From Rhizophagus sp. LPA8_4_AMF (lineage: Eukaryota; Glomeromycota; Glomeromycetes; Glomerales; Glomeraceae), in assembly GCA_021464525.1 (NCBI GenBank), contig JADRCO010001249.1, positions 1 to 20,952 on the forward strand: 20,952 bases of DNA, written 5' to 3'. Both the position numbers and the translations under genes were made by a program. Shown piece by piece: positions 1-10,658 of the stretch (position 1 is its first letter; every line of letters starts with the position of its first letter). The notes below the pieces were generated by a model. That model was not told the DNA's origin, did not search any database, and saw nothing but the letters and a program-made list of their open reading frames with translations.

Positions 1-3000
1 AAAAATAAAAAGAAAAGGAAGATTAAAATGTAAAAAATAAGAAAGAAAAGAGCTAAAAGTAAAAGTAGTCAATGGAAAGAATAAAGAAATAAGGAATATG
101 AAAAGAAAATGTGAGAAAAAAATTAAACTTACTGATCGTAATATATATAAATTATAAGATAAAAAATAGCTTGTATAACCTGAAATATAATTAATAATGA
201 CAAATAACAATTATCAATATATAGTGCTAAATAAATTTTTTTACTATATTATGCCAAATAGATTTTATCTAAAATTATAAAATTTTATATATTCTTTATA
301 CAAAATAAAATCTAACTTATATTAAAATACTATTCATTTTATACAAATATCTAACTTATAAAATTAGCCGTTAGTTAGTTTATACAAACTCAACTCTAAG
401 ATATTAAAAAATTATATAGTAACTTTATACAAATCTGGATCCCAATTTTATATGTAATTTTTGGGATCTTATTTAAGTCATTCAATAATTGGATTTTTAT
501 AATCTTAGTTTGTTAAATTTATTTTAATGAAAAGAATCCAATAGTAGTAAGATTATATTTCTAACACAGATATTTATTGAGTTATTACAAAAAATATAAT
601 TTACTATACATTACTTGTAAGTTGTATAAAAGATATTTGGAATTCTTGCACAGCCTAAAAGATAATTAGCATAAAGAGTTAATATATAAGTTATAACATA
701 AACTTGTCATTCTTAAGATCAATAACTTCAAAAGGCTACTTATTTAGAATATACTAAAATTAACCTAATAAAATCTAAGTAATATTATTATTAATTAATT
801 TGGTTAATTTAACTAGTAATCAACATGTACTATTAGTTTAATTTAAAATAAATTACTCAATTACAATCACCTCTTTTATTAGACTGTTCTACAATATTCT
901 AAAAAAATAAGTATAGTCAACCCTTTTTATAAATATTTCCTATGTATATAAGAATTCTTCTACTTAAGGTATACATTTTTTGGTTCTAATTTTTATATAT
1001 AAAATACTCCTTTTATAATCACTTTATTAGTTATAAGTATAATTATACTAATCATTAATCTTGTATTATAGTAAATATATATAAAATTCCCCTTATATAA
1101 GCATATAAATTATGTGATTTGATAAAATAATCAATAAGATATATGCTATAATGCTCTGAACTTGATGGTATACAAAGTTTTTATTTTTAAAATTTATGAA
1201 AAATTATCATATGATTTTAACAAATAAATAATTTTAGATATATTTTACATATAAACTTTTTACAAATTTTTACATATATAATTATGTTTATTTATATGTA
1301 GAAGTACTGGATTAATACTCTCACCAATAGGCATATTTTATTATAATCATACTATTAGAGAATTCTAAGGAATATGATTATAGAGGCTTTAAATCTAGCT
1401 AATCTACATTCCAATATTCCAAAGAATCCAAAAAGTTTGTAATTTAGAAATATCAAAAAAAAGAAAATTTTGAATTTAAAGAAAAATTATTAATACTTCC
1501 AAAGGAAAAATTGGAAAAAAAGGAAAAACCAAGCCATTACTTTTTTAACTCTTAAGATAATACCTATGCAAGAAAAAAAACTCACTCTTCAAATGATCAT
1601 ACTTCAACTAATTACTTTACAGAAAGACTTTGCAACACTTTCAAAAATAAAGTACCAATAGGAAAACTTATCATTAAAGGTATTTAAAAGCTGGCAGCTT
1701 AGATATTAATTATATAAAACCGTTCAAAAATATGAAAAGGTCCAGATTTTACAGTTGTAGAAATTATCTTTGGTGGGAATTATTTCAAATATATAGTTCT
1801 ATCAAAACTGAAAGTTTAAGGCTTAAATAAGTTTTGAAAGAATTTTCTTGAAGTTCTTATATCCAAAAAGCTACTTGTAAGCAATCCAAATAAAGAAAAA
1901 CCAAATTTTTCCTTCAACTTTCTTTCATCAAAAAAAATAATCAACCAATTAGTAGGTGAAAAATATAGTCAATCCTCCAATTTACTATATTTAAATATAA
2001 TTTATTATTTATAAATTTACTGTTTTTAGTAAATATAATTTAAAAAAAAGAAATAAATAAATTACTATTATTTTTTTTTAAATTTATTATTAATTAGATT
2101 TTTTATAATTATAAAAATATAATAATTATTTATAAGTTAATTATTATTTTTTTATTATTTTGCAGTGTATTTATAAGATTATTAATACAGATAAAGAAAT
2201 CTATTATTAATAAAACAAAATTTACACTATATTAATATTATTATTCTATAAACCATTTGTCATCTCCCATCTGTACACTATTAATTAGCATAACACAAAG
2301 TAACTACATGTGAAACAAATTTTCTTAAATTATACAAATATACAATCCTTGTGATTAATGGAAGGATGCCAAGGGACCTGCATAAGTTAATTATTAAAGA
2401 AATTATTTAGATTAAATATTAAATATATTAAATTTTATAGGATATTAACTAAATAGTTTATTAAATTTACTTATATGAAATATAATTGATATTATAAATA
2501 TTTAATAGTTTGCTAATTTTAAAAATATAATAAATATATAGTAATAAAATAATAAATTATTATAATTTATAAATATAATAAATAGAAAGTAAATAAATAC
2601 AATTATTATATTTATTTTTTTTTTATTTCAATTACTACAATAAAAACATTTTTACTAGTTGATATAACTTTTTGTTATTTGTTGATCAATACAAAAATAT
2701 TTAAATCAAAGTTTGCTGTTTATTCATTTGCTCCAATTGCTCTTATATTTTTCTTGCAAAAATTCTGAAATTATAACTGTACCAACTTTTACTTTACTAA
2801 CCTTGTTCAAAGATAAAGAAGTATCAACATTTTCTTACTTGTAATAACAGTGTAATAACTGTAAAATACATAAAAAAAGGCAGGCCGGAATGATTATTAA
2901 GCAAAAGAACATCAAGTGAAAAAAGAGACACAAGCAAAGTGAAAATAGTTTGCAAAACTTGACGCTTTATTTAGAATATGTGAAAATCATAATGCAGGAA

Positions 3001-3337
3001 TTTTGTAGATGTTTCTCCGATTGCTTAATAATATTGATGAAATGAAGCAACTCCAGCAAGGACATAAATTGCATGTAATTTAGAATCAATGAAAAATTAC
3101 AGATCAGAAAACTATTGGACATCCCAGAATAATTGAACCCATCAACGTAATAACGGTGATATCAAATTTAAATATTACATTATGCATATTATTTATTGAA
3201 ATAAGCGACTCACAAAATTAAATGATTTAAATAATTAATTTTAAATAATTCCTTTATAATCAAATTCTTTTAAGAATTTGTTTATTAAGAAAAAGTACCG
3301 GCACATTTTATTATTACAATTATTAAGAACAAATTCT
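1..3337. other. AT-rich gene-poor region
   Basis: I see no supportable gene on either strand. Reading frames are short and stop-rich, and nothing resembles a conserved domain. Poly-A and poly-T runs are frequent, and stretches such as 2030-2160 and 2400-2640 are almost pure A/T. Slightly less AT-rich patches around 1360-1960 and 2880-3140 could be eroded transposon or gene remnants, but I could not assign them to any family. Confidence 0.7.
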
Positions 3338-4496
3338 CTACTGTCAAATTATAATCAGAGAATGGCTAGATAACAAGATTATCAAAGAGATTCACGTTTT
3401 GAATAAAACAGATCCTTTATCAAAAAAATGTAACCGTAGATTAGATTTAGTTAAAAAAATCAATATAAATATTACATATTTTACCTGATAATAACGATCT
3501 AGTTTATTCAAAGCAATTTCAAACTCATGTTTATTTTCCCAAGGAGAATAATATTGATTAATGCTTTTGCTTATTTCCAAGTTATGATGATTATGATGAT
3601 TATGAAGATGAGAAAGTTGTGACGGGGAAGAGGAATAATATGAATTATGATTAGAAGAATATTGTTTTCTAACTCTCGTAATTGTAAGACTAGGTTCTTC
3701 ATATTCTGATGTACCCCACGCACGAGAATGAAATTGATTTTCGCTTTTATATGATGATGATGATGATGATGATGATCTTCCACTGTAGCATTTTGGATCT
3801 TCTTGATAAAAGTAATCATAATTATCATAATTATTATGATAATGATTGTGGTCATCATAATGTTTAGGGGGAGATCTATTGTGATCCTCATAATAATATT
3901 TCTCATCATTAAAACATGATATTCCAACCTGTAAAAAAATATCATTTTGTAAAAACATTATTGAGAATTAGATTATGTTTGTTAAAATATCTTACGCGAT
4001 CATCACGTATTCTTGGAGGTGATTGTTTTATTACATCGATATCATTATTATTCGCGTAGATTTGCCGTTCCTGTCTTTGTCTTTTTGAAAAAAGAAATTC
4101 ATCGTATAAACGACGCCATCCCCAAATTTTATTTCTTGGCCTCCAATGCCACGCTACGTTTGGATCTGACAAAAAATCAATTAATTTATTATGGACTATT
4201 AAACAAGAACGTGTTGAATGAATAATACTTGCTTCTACATTCTACCAGATAGAAATCAACACCATTTTCAATTTTTTCATCACGAATGAGTATAGGACGT
4301 TTACCATCCCTATTAAATAAAGTATCAAATTTTATTAGTAAATAGAATATTCAAAAACCAATAAACTAATAAGGTAATAAAATATAATTATTTCACGCGT
4401 TTATTAGAATAGAATAACAAATAATAAATAAAATTATCTTATTGATATTGTTTACCGGTTAAATCTATCCTTACGACTTCTATATGGTCCGGTCAT
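3338..4496 (-). CDS. Hypothetical low-complexity protein, spliced
   Basis: I do not recognise this protein. Proposed exons are 4456-4496, 4239-4309, 3996-4165 and 3485-3928, with introns keeping one frame (phases 2, 1, 0). The start ATG at 4496 has an in-frame TAA just upstream. The first ~94 residues look folded and are rich in Arg and Trp (YLVEYPNVAWHWRPR, then IWGWRRLYDEF). The next ~148 residues are low complexity: Tyr/His/Asn-rich, a run of eight Ser near residues 146-153 encoded by a trinucleotide microsatellite, and an HNHHNHHN tract near 203-210. The C-terminus is uncertain. If the intron after LDRYYQ ends at the AG at 3341-3342, the next codon is TAG and the protein is 242 aa. Reading through the donor instead adds about 30 hydrophobic residues and stops at 3392-3394. 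Function unknown; a nuclear or RNA-associated role would be a guess from composition only. Confidence 0.6.
3751..3776. repeat. (ATG)n trinucleotide microsatellite in coding sequence
   Basis: An uninterrupted ATG/CAT trinucleotide run of 26 nt. On the minus strand it is read as TCA codons, giving the Ser tract of the unrecognised gene. Length polymorphism would alter the protein by whole residues without breaking the frame. Confidence 0.9.
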
Positions 4497-5069
4497 ATTT
4501 TTTTTTATTCTTTAACGAAGAATGAAAAAATCGATTAATACAAAACTTTTTTAAATAAAGAAATTATATGGTAATTGAGTGGAATATTGACAAATTCGGA
4601 GAACAATGCACGATCATTAAGTACCTTTTATAGTAATTTAATTGTATCGTAGACTGTAGTTTATGTCAACGTATTATTTGGCTTTTTTTTACTTGCTTAA
4701 TTTAATCGTATAGTGGTTGTGTTATTACTGGATATGTACAAACTGACATTTAAAATTGATATATCGATATATCGAAAAAATTGAATAATATATACAAAAT
4801 TTCTGCTGCGCCAAGATATATTTTTTTTTACGATTATCTGTTATTACATAAGCTGGTTTTATTATTTTCTTTTAAAACTATGTATAGGAAAATAAAACGA
4901 TAATAATAGCATAGCAAACCCATCAAATACATTACGAACATTATGGACAATATAAAATCCATCTTCACATAATCTCTCTTTGTAAATAAGTATTTCCAAA
5001 AAATTTTTAGGTACTTTCTTCTATATAGCAATTCTTAAGAAAATTTTGAAAAGTGTATCTATATCCGCA
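4497..5069. other. Intergenic, upstream of the 3338-4496 gene
   Basis: This lies between two minus-strand genes and should hold the promoter of the lower one and the 3' untranslated region of the upper one. A 65-codon open frame on the minus strand (4834-5031) lies just past the stop of the membrane-protein gene and shows no family resemblance. The only structured element I see is the palindrome at 4758-4773. Confidence 0.6.
4758..4773. promoter_or_regulatory. 16-bp perfect palindrome, TATCGATA core
   Basis: GATATATCGATATATC reads the same on both strands. It lies about 260 bp upstream of the minus-strand start at 4496, so it could be a binding site for a dimeric regulator. It is A/T-rich, so chance occurrence in such DNA is not negligible. 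Confidence 0.3.
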
Positions 5070-5748
5070 TTAAATAGATGGGCATTCTTCTCTTCTTTCA
5101 TCTCTTCTTTCATCGTAAAATCTAACGTCACGGGTTGATCGTAGTCTAGCATCCTCTTTGTAAAGATCTGAATCCACTCGATTTTGAAGAAATGATGAAA
5201 TGTATTTATAAACAAAAGAACTCCCATAAATAACCAATCTAATAATTGTTATATCCAAAGTAATGCAGAATGTTATAAATAATAACGTCATGAACACGGG
5301 TGAGATACACAATAGGCCTATGCCGATAGATAACCCATTAATAGCAACATAAGCAATTGCCCCTATATAAATATTTACGTTTAAAATGATTTTAGTTGGA
5401 TATTAAGTTTACAAAAAAACTGACAACAATAACTATTCTAAACTTACATAAGACCATTGTAACTATCAAAGATCCAATTGACCATATAAGAAAAATAGTA
5501 AATGGCATGGCAAATAATAATGAAAATACTGTAGAAAACTCGACAAGAAATTTATATCCTGAGGCAATTTCATAAGCTCGATTCAATATATGTTGTACCC
5601 ATGTTGGCATGCGAACATATACTAAATATCCAACTCCCTTAAGTAGCTGTGTAGTTGGATTTCTGATTTTATTTGGCAATGCTTGTGATGCTTGTGTAGC
5701 TCGTTGCACGTTACTACTCCCTTCTCCTCTTTGTTTTAATTGTTCCAT
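5070..5748 (-). CDS. Multi-pass membrane protein, promethin/LDAF1-like architecture
   Basis: Two exons, 5448-5748 and 5070-5362, join with a TGG codon across the junction (donor GTAAGT, acceptor ATATAG) to give 197 aa. The start ATG at 5748 is the first in frame. A hydrophilic Gln/Ser/Arg N-terminus (1-35) is followed by an amphipathic stretch (~45-65). Then comes a nearly continuous hydrophobic block at ~66-145, enough for three or four membrane segments or two hairpins, broken by Gly, Pro and Asn (MPFTIF, AINGLSIGIG, ISPVF). The tail (~165-197) is strongly charged with many Arg, Asp and Glu. A short protein with amphipathic N-terminus, long hydrophobic hairpins and charged tail is the layout of promethin/LDAF1 and yeast Ldo proteins, which act with seipin at ER lipid-droplet assembly sites. 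That assignment rests on architecture, not a diagnostic motif; it could also be an unrelated reticulon-like or orphan membrane protein. Confidence 0.75.
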
Positions 5749-6324
5749 TTATTGAAAGAAAAAGTTGAAATGAAAATGAGAAAAAAAAATTGCGAAATGA
5801 ATGACCTTTTATTAATAAATTATACTATTGATTAGGTGATCATCTTTCATCATAAGGAATTAAAATTATCATAACTAATGTCATGTTTGCTATTTTTAAA
5901 TATTTAAAATTAGAATATGTGTTGTCGCAAAAATTTTCATCATTAGTAAAGATTTATTTCTGAATATTCATCACTAATCATCAGAAAGCCTCTTATCATT
6001 TAATTGAATCATCGGTCCAGAAGAAAGTTTAACCAAATATTATGTCTCCTCCTTTCCGATAAATTTCTTATTTTCTTTTGAACTTTATTCACTTCATTCT
6101 TTCATAAAGTAATTGCGTAATCCATATTCATACGCTATTATTTTAAAAAATTGATTCAAATCTGAGCGTTACAAGTTGTACAAGTTATACGCAATCAACA
6201 TACGAAATACGTAATCTACATTACGTTTCAGGATTGACCGTAAGTCATATGACAAAAAACTATAAATTTGAAATCATTTTCGATCTGAAATTTTTCTTTA
6301 TTTAGTTCTCTTTTTTTCAAAAAT
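5749..6324. other. Divergent intergenic promoter region
   Basis: This 576-bp gap separates the minus-strand membrane-protein gene from the plus-strand RING gene, so it probably carries both promoters. It contains several TACG or TACGTAA-type hexamers between 6110 and 6230, including a clean inverted repeat at 6209-6226. I see no coding potential. Confidence 0.6.
6209..6226. promoter_or_regulatory. Inverted repeat ACGTAAT-N4-ATTACGT
   Basis: Two perfect 7-bp arms are separated by CTAC. The arms resemble half sites of bZIP/CRE-type factors (TTACGTAA family). The element sits 99 bp upstream of the RING-gene ATG and about 460 bp from the divergent membrane-protein gene. Binding is inferred only. 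Confidence 0.4.
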
Positions 6325-7308
6325 ATGGCATCATATTTCGGTAATCGAACTTTTCTCGATTATTTCATCTTTTTATTACATTTTCTTTGAGAATATCTCA
6401 CTTTTCTAATATTTTATACAGATGAAAAAGGATTACCAGATCCATCGGCAATAAAAAAAAAATCTTCAAATCATAATCCAGATGTATCTCATTTTTTTGG
6501 AGCTTCTTCGTCGTCAGGAATTGGCACCAACGAAGCTATTACGGACCAATTTTTTCATTTAGCAAAGTAATTTCTTTCTTTTAAAGAAAAAAAAAATATT
6601 TTTATTTGAATTAAAATATATGAATATCAATGCTTTTTTTTTCATTTTTAATACTATAGTTCATTCAGTATATTAAGAGATCAGTTACCTGATAATAACA
6701 GTAGTCATCAACAATTTTTGGATAATTTAGTTACTCAATTATTAGAAGAAGCTAACGCAAGGTATTTAATAAACTTATCAAGTGATTACTTCCCTTAATT
6801 ATAAATTAACATTAATAAGTTATTAATGTATAAAGTGCAAAAGGGCCACCACCAGCTAGTAAGAATTTTATAAAAAATTTACCCAAGGTATCTAAATTGG
6901 AAATCAAATCAGGTAAGATTGTCTAGAAAAAAAATTCTTTATCTACCGGTCATTCTTGAATTTTTCTAAACTTCTTATATACAGATGATACATGTATTAT
7001 ATGTGCGGAAAATTTCTCTGCAAATGAAAAAGTTAATATAACAAGATTGCCTTGTAATCATATGTTTGATAAAGATTGTATTTTACCATGGTTAGAACTA
7101 GTAAGTATATTATTTATTATAATGTAATATATATAATTTTACTTTAAACGGTATTATTTAAAAAATATTTTAATTCTTTTAGCATAATACATGTCCAAAT
7201 TGTAGATATGAAGTTGAATCAGATGATCCAGAATGGAAAAAGAAACAAAAAGAAAAACAAAGAATTGAAGATTCTGAAGAAGAAGATCCGGATTGGATGT
7301 ATATGTAG
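6325..7308 (+). CDS. RING-finger protein, putative E3 ubiquitin ligase
   Basis: Six exons (6325-6340, 6422-6566, 6660-6761, 6836-6912, 6985-7100, 7183-7308) join in frame to 193 aa; all introns are GT-AG and under 100 nt. The first exon is only 16 nt. Residues 1-113 are Ser/Asn-rich with a probable helix (ILRDQLPDNN to LLEEANA). The RING spans ~117-160: C117-x2-C120, then C137-N-H139, D142, C145, and C156-x2-C159 followed by R160. The pattern PW149L before the last CxxC is typical of E2-binding RINGs, and the end WLELHNTCPNCR closely matches RNF126/RNF181-like ligases. In C3H2C3 RINGs the residue at 142 is His; here it is Asp. The C-terminus is a charged Lys/Glu helix ending in an acidic tail with two Trp. 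Likely role is ubiquitin transfer in cytosolic or nuclear quality control; the substrate is unknown. No membrane segment is present. Confidence 0.9.
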
Positions 7309-8807
7309 AATTATTTATATTAGCAGAAATGTTTTAATTTATTTTAATAGTATTTTAAATATAGATAAATATTAATTTATTTAATAAAATTTAATTTCTT
7401 TTGAGTATATATTATACTTAATATTTTGACTAATTGATGATTTAATATCAAAATCTTTTTCAATGTATTATAAATTTTAAGATAACAGATTTAAATCTTC
7501 ACTTTTTTATACCATTATTTATGAACTATTAAGTAGAAACTTTTTATTTAAATAAATTAGTAATATATAAAAATCTAATTTAAATAAATCAATACTATAT
7601 AATTATACACAATATTTTTTTGTCTTTTTTTAATAATATTTAACTGTAAATTTAATATAATTAAAAAGTAATTGGTATTAAATTTTAACCAAAGTTATTC
7701 TTTATATAATATTTTTTTTCATATATTTAAAAGATTATTATTCTTATATTATTAATATTTATTTAAAAAAATAAATTAAAATAGTCTATTAATAATTTAA
7801 AATTGTATACAAAATATTAACCAATTATTTTATAAATCAACTTTAATCTTATTATTATCATGAATTTACTATAATAATTAATAATATTTATAAAATAACT
7901 ATTACTTATTTTACAAAAATAATTTTTAAATATAATATTTATATTATATATTATATTATAATAAAATAAAAAATTCAAATACTTTAGTTTAATATTTACT
8001 TTTATATTAATTAAATATTTTGAATATATCAAATATAGTATATAATAATATTGTTATTACTTATTACTAATTAAAAGTATGAAAATATTAAATTTACTTG
8101 ATTTTTGATAAATGGTTTCACTATCTTTTAAAGTAAAATTGATTTTTTAAAAATTAGATTAATTTAATTTTCAAATTACTCTTTTTTTAATATATATTAT
8201 TGTATATATATTATTGTTTTTTAAAGTAGTTAACCAGGTACCAAAAATTATATAAATGATAAATCAAAATAACTGAAATTTTTTTAGTTGGTTTTTAGTA
8301 CTTACTAAGGAATATAGTTATATTTCTTACTAATAGAAACTTGACTCAAATTAATGTGGCAAATATGATATATAATGCTCAGGAATAACATGCTTTGTTA
8401 TTAGACGGATGTTAGAATAATCACCGAACTGTGAAGCAGTTTGGATGATGGTTTAACAATAATGATTATTATTTTTGGCAATGAAATGCCCAAAATGACG
8501 ATTTCAAGACTTTTTAAAAATCATGCTATCATTTTGCATGAAAATTTAAGTTTTTAAATTATTTATTTAAATTAACTATATCGTGATAATTCGAATATTT
8601 CAAAATTTTTTTTAGAAAGTTTTAAGTTACCAAAAAACACACTTCCTGAATTTGGATTCTTATCGTTGACAAGGAATCATATGCGTCAATTAAGTACATG
8701 AAAACTACTATTATATGTACATATTTTAATATACAATAGCTGCTATGCAAATGAAAAAAATTCGGAATATTTATAGAATATTACTTTTTTCTAAGCAAAT
8801 GATAATA
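7309..8807. other. AT-rich convergent intergenic region
   Basis: The flanking genes converge, so this holds two 3' ends. From 7320 to 8230 it is almost entirely A/T with long T and A runs, and the 71-codon minus-strand frame at 7817-8032 is Ile/Asn/Tyr-only sequence expected from such composition. The part from 8380 to 8720 is more balanced and could be an eroded repeat, but shows no recognisable ends or domain. Confidence 0.65.
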
Positions 8808-10024
8808 TTAATACCAATATTGCAAACTTTTATTATCTAAAAACCTAAGATGAGTGGAATACCATTTGCACATCTAAATAAGAAAGAATATTTTAAAAAT
8901 GAATTAAATAAATCCTTTTTTTGAAATAATAATAATAATAACATTTGCTTATAAAAACCTTTTTTGGAGCCTTTTCATGTAATTCGTCCAATAAATGTAA
9001 ACTTCTCAACCCAGATTTCCTACAAATAAAATCTATAGTAAATACGATTAAATAATGTTCCATAAAAAAAAATTATTATTACTTATAATTACCATAACAC
9101 ATAAGCAATTAATTGATCTGAATCGTTATGTTGAATTGATTCAACATCATCGATTTCTTCATTCCAATCAATCAAAACACGAGGATCGGTATAAGCGACA
9201 GCATTAGGATATCTATTAATCAATTCGTATTTATCACTATCTTCTTCATTATCATTTTTAACATATTCATTATCATCGTTAATTTCATCTTCGCTATTAT
9301 AAGAACGTCTTTTTGGTTGTGTTGATGGATGGTCAATTAGTCTTTTTTTCCTTTTCCATTCTTCCCAATAAATCGTTAACATTGTAACATCATTTCTAAA
9401 AAATTTTCGCGATATTTATTAAACCAACCAAACTAGAAAGATTTGTAACACTTAAAACCAGTCAACTCACATAGTTTGCGCATTTTCCCAACTATTATCA
9501 CTTTTCGAATCATCCCATTTAACTAAATAAAGTAATTGTTCCTAAAGGATAAAAAATACATATCAGATATGTATATTTTATTAAGGAAAAAAAAGTGATT
9601 AACAACTTACATCATCATATTTATGATCTAGTATCAATTCCGCACATTTTTTAACAGAAATCGCAGATCCATTAGCAACTTCTTCCTCTTCAATTTCACT
9701 ATCATCCACAATAAAATCTTTTAAGCTATTATCTTTGCCCATTCGTAATTTCTTTTGTATAGATTTAGGTTTATATTTATTGACATGATTAGATTGTTTT
9801 GATGAAAAAATAGCTTTAGATATAGCTGGTTCTGGAGAAGGATTAGGTAAAGGATTAGAATTAAGTCTTTGAGAAGCATATGAATGAATAGGATAAATAT
9901 ATATAGAATTAGGCGAAGATATAAGTTCAGGACAAGGATTTTGAGGTGGAGGACTATTAGCATGATCAGAATCTATGTCCATTGTAAGATCGATAATTTC
10001 CGTATTATTATCATATAATGACAT
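8808..10024 (-). CDS. HP1-like protein: chromodomain plus chromo shadow domain
   Basis: Five exons (9611-10024, 9471-9541, 9093-9395, 8959-9019, 8808-8873) give 304 aa in one frame; the fourth intron has a weak donor, GTTTTT. I start at the ATG at 10024; a longer frame to 10090 adds only a hydrophobic leader that looks like untranslated sequence. Residues 9-14 read EIIDLT with an acidic flank, a classic SUMO-interaction motif. Residues 20-100 are Pro/Ser/Lys-rich; 106-117 are acidic. The chromodomain covers ~126-177 (AELILDHK, YLVKW, then DNSWENAQT). An acidic hinge follows (~197-216). The chromo shadow domain covers ~234-295 (VLIDWNEEIDDVESI, AYVLWKSGLRSLHLLDELHE, KWYSTHLRF), matching the WxxE and FYExHLxF layout. 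Expected role: heterochromatin binding and dimer-based partner recruitment in the nucleus. Two of three cage aromatics look lost (Lys and Ser in place of Tyr), so H3K9me reading is doubtful. Confidence 0.87.
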
Positions 10025-10483
10025 GATGCCTAATATCGAAAATACAAGGAAGTTGCAAGCAAGAAAGAGTAAATGATAGCACGATATCACTAAAGAATTT
10101 AATCATATTTATGGGATAAGATAAAAAAAAAAAACTAATGATGTATAAACTTTTTAATAAACTTTTTTTTATTAATTATAAATTTTTATTAAATGGACAA
10201 ACTTATAAAATATATCAAATGAAGACACTAATGACTCATCATATTTAAAAAAATAATAGTACAAATAATATACGCGTTAGAGCAGTGAAATATTTAACTT
10301 ACTGAATATAATTTTATTTATTTTTTTTTTGGGTACGAACAAATTTGTAAAATACTACGCCACATCCAAAATTTTTTTTTTCAAGCTATAGAATAACGCG
10401 ATATCACTAAATGTACACAAAATTATTAAGCAAATTATTAATGGGGACCTTTTTTTCAATTGTTTTAACAAGTTATTATCTTT

Positions 10484-10527
10484 AATGGCGTTTTTGTTGT
10501 TCAATAAGAGAACAAAATTACGCCATT
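10484..10527. repeat. Imperfect hairpin with AATGGCGT / ACGCCATT arms
   Basis: The left arm starts AATGGCGTTTTTGTTGTTC and the right arm ends ACAAAATTACGCCATT. They pair over about 18 nt with one small bulge or mismatch region and a ~7-nt loop. A further direct copy of the 14-nt right-arm box lies at 10923-10936. This may be a foldback element or the remnant ends of a small transposon. Confidence 0.5.
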
Positions 10528-10609
10528 TTGTGTTATGTTACTGTAGTTTTTTGGTTAATCTACAAGAGAGTTCACTCTTTAGCTTCTAATACAGTTTCCT
10601 CGGCCTCTG

Positions 10610-10658
10610 CCCTTTCCCGTACCCTTATCCTTACCCTGCTTTTATCTGCCCCTTACCC
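10610..10658 (-). other. G-run cluster, potential G-quadruplex / i-motif
   Basis: On the plus strand six runs of three or four C fall at 10610-10612, 10616-10618, 10622-10624, 10634-10636, 10649-10652 and 10656-10658. The minus strand therefore carries six G-runs with loops of 3, 3, 9, 12 and 3 nt. Two 11-nt direct repeats CCTTACCCTGC (10629-10639 and 10651-10661) lie inside. The island is sharply GC-rich in otherwise A/T DNA and lies about 590-640 bp upstream of the HP1-like start codon. Confidence 0.5.

Noticed and set aside
4834..5031. 65-codon minus-strand hydrophobic frame downstream of the membrane-protein gene
   Set aside because: It lies after an in-frame stop, has no splice link to the upstream gene, and shows only A/T-driven Leu/Ile/Tyr/Lys composition; more likely 3' untranslated sequence.
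7817..8032. 71-codon minus-strand frame
   Set aside because: Almost only Ile, Asn, Lys, Tyr and Phe, as expected from random A/T-rich DNA; no motif.
10025..10090. N-terminal extension of the HP1-like protein to an ATG at 10090
   Set aside because: It would add a hydrophobic leader, implausible for a nuclear chromatin protein; the ATG at 10024 is preferred.
10610..10658. Interstitial telomere repeat
   Set aside because: The unit is CCCTTA-like with irregular spacing, not CCCTAA, and there is no tandem array.
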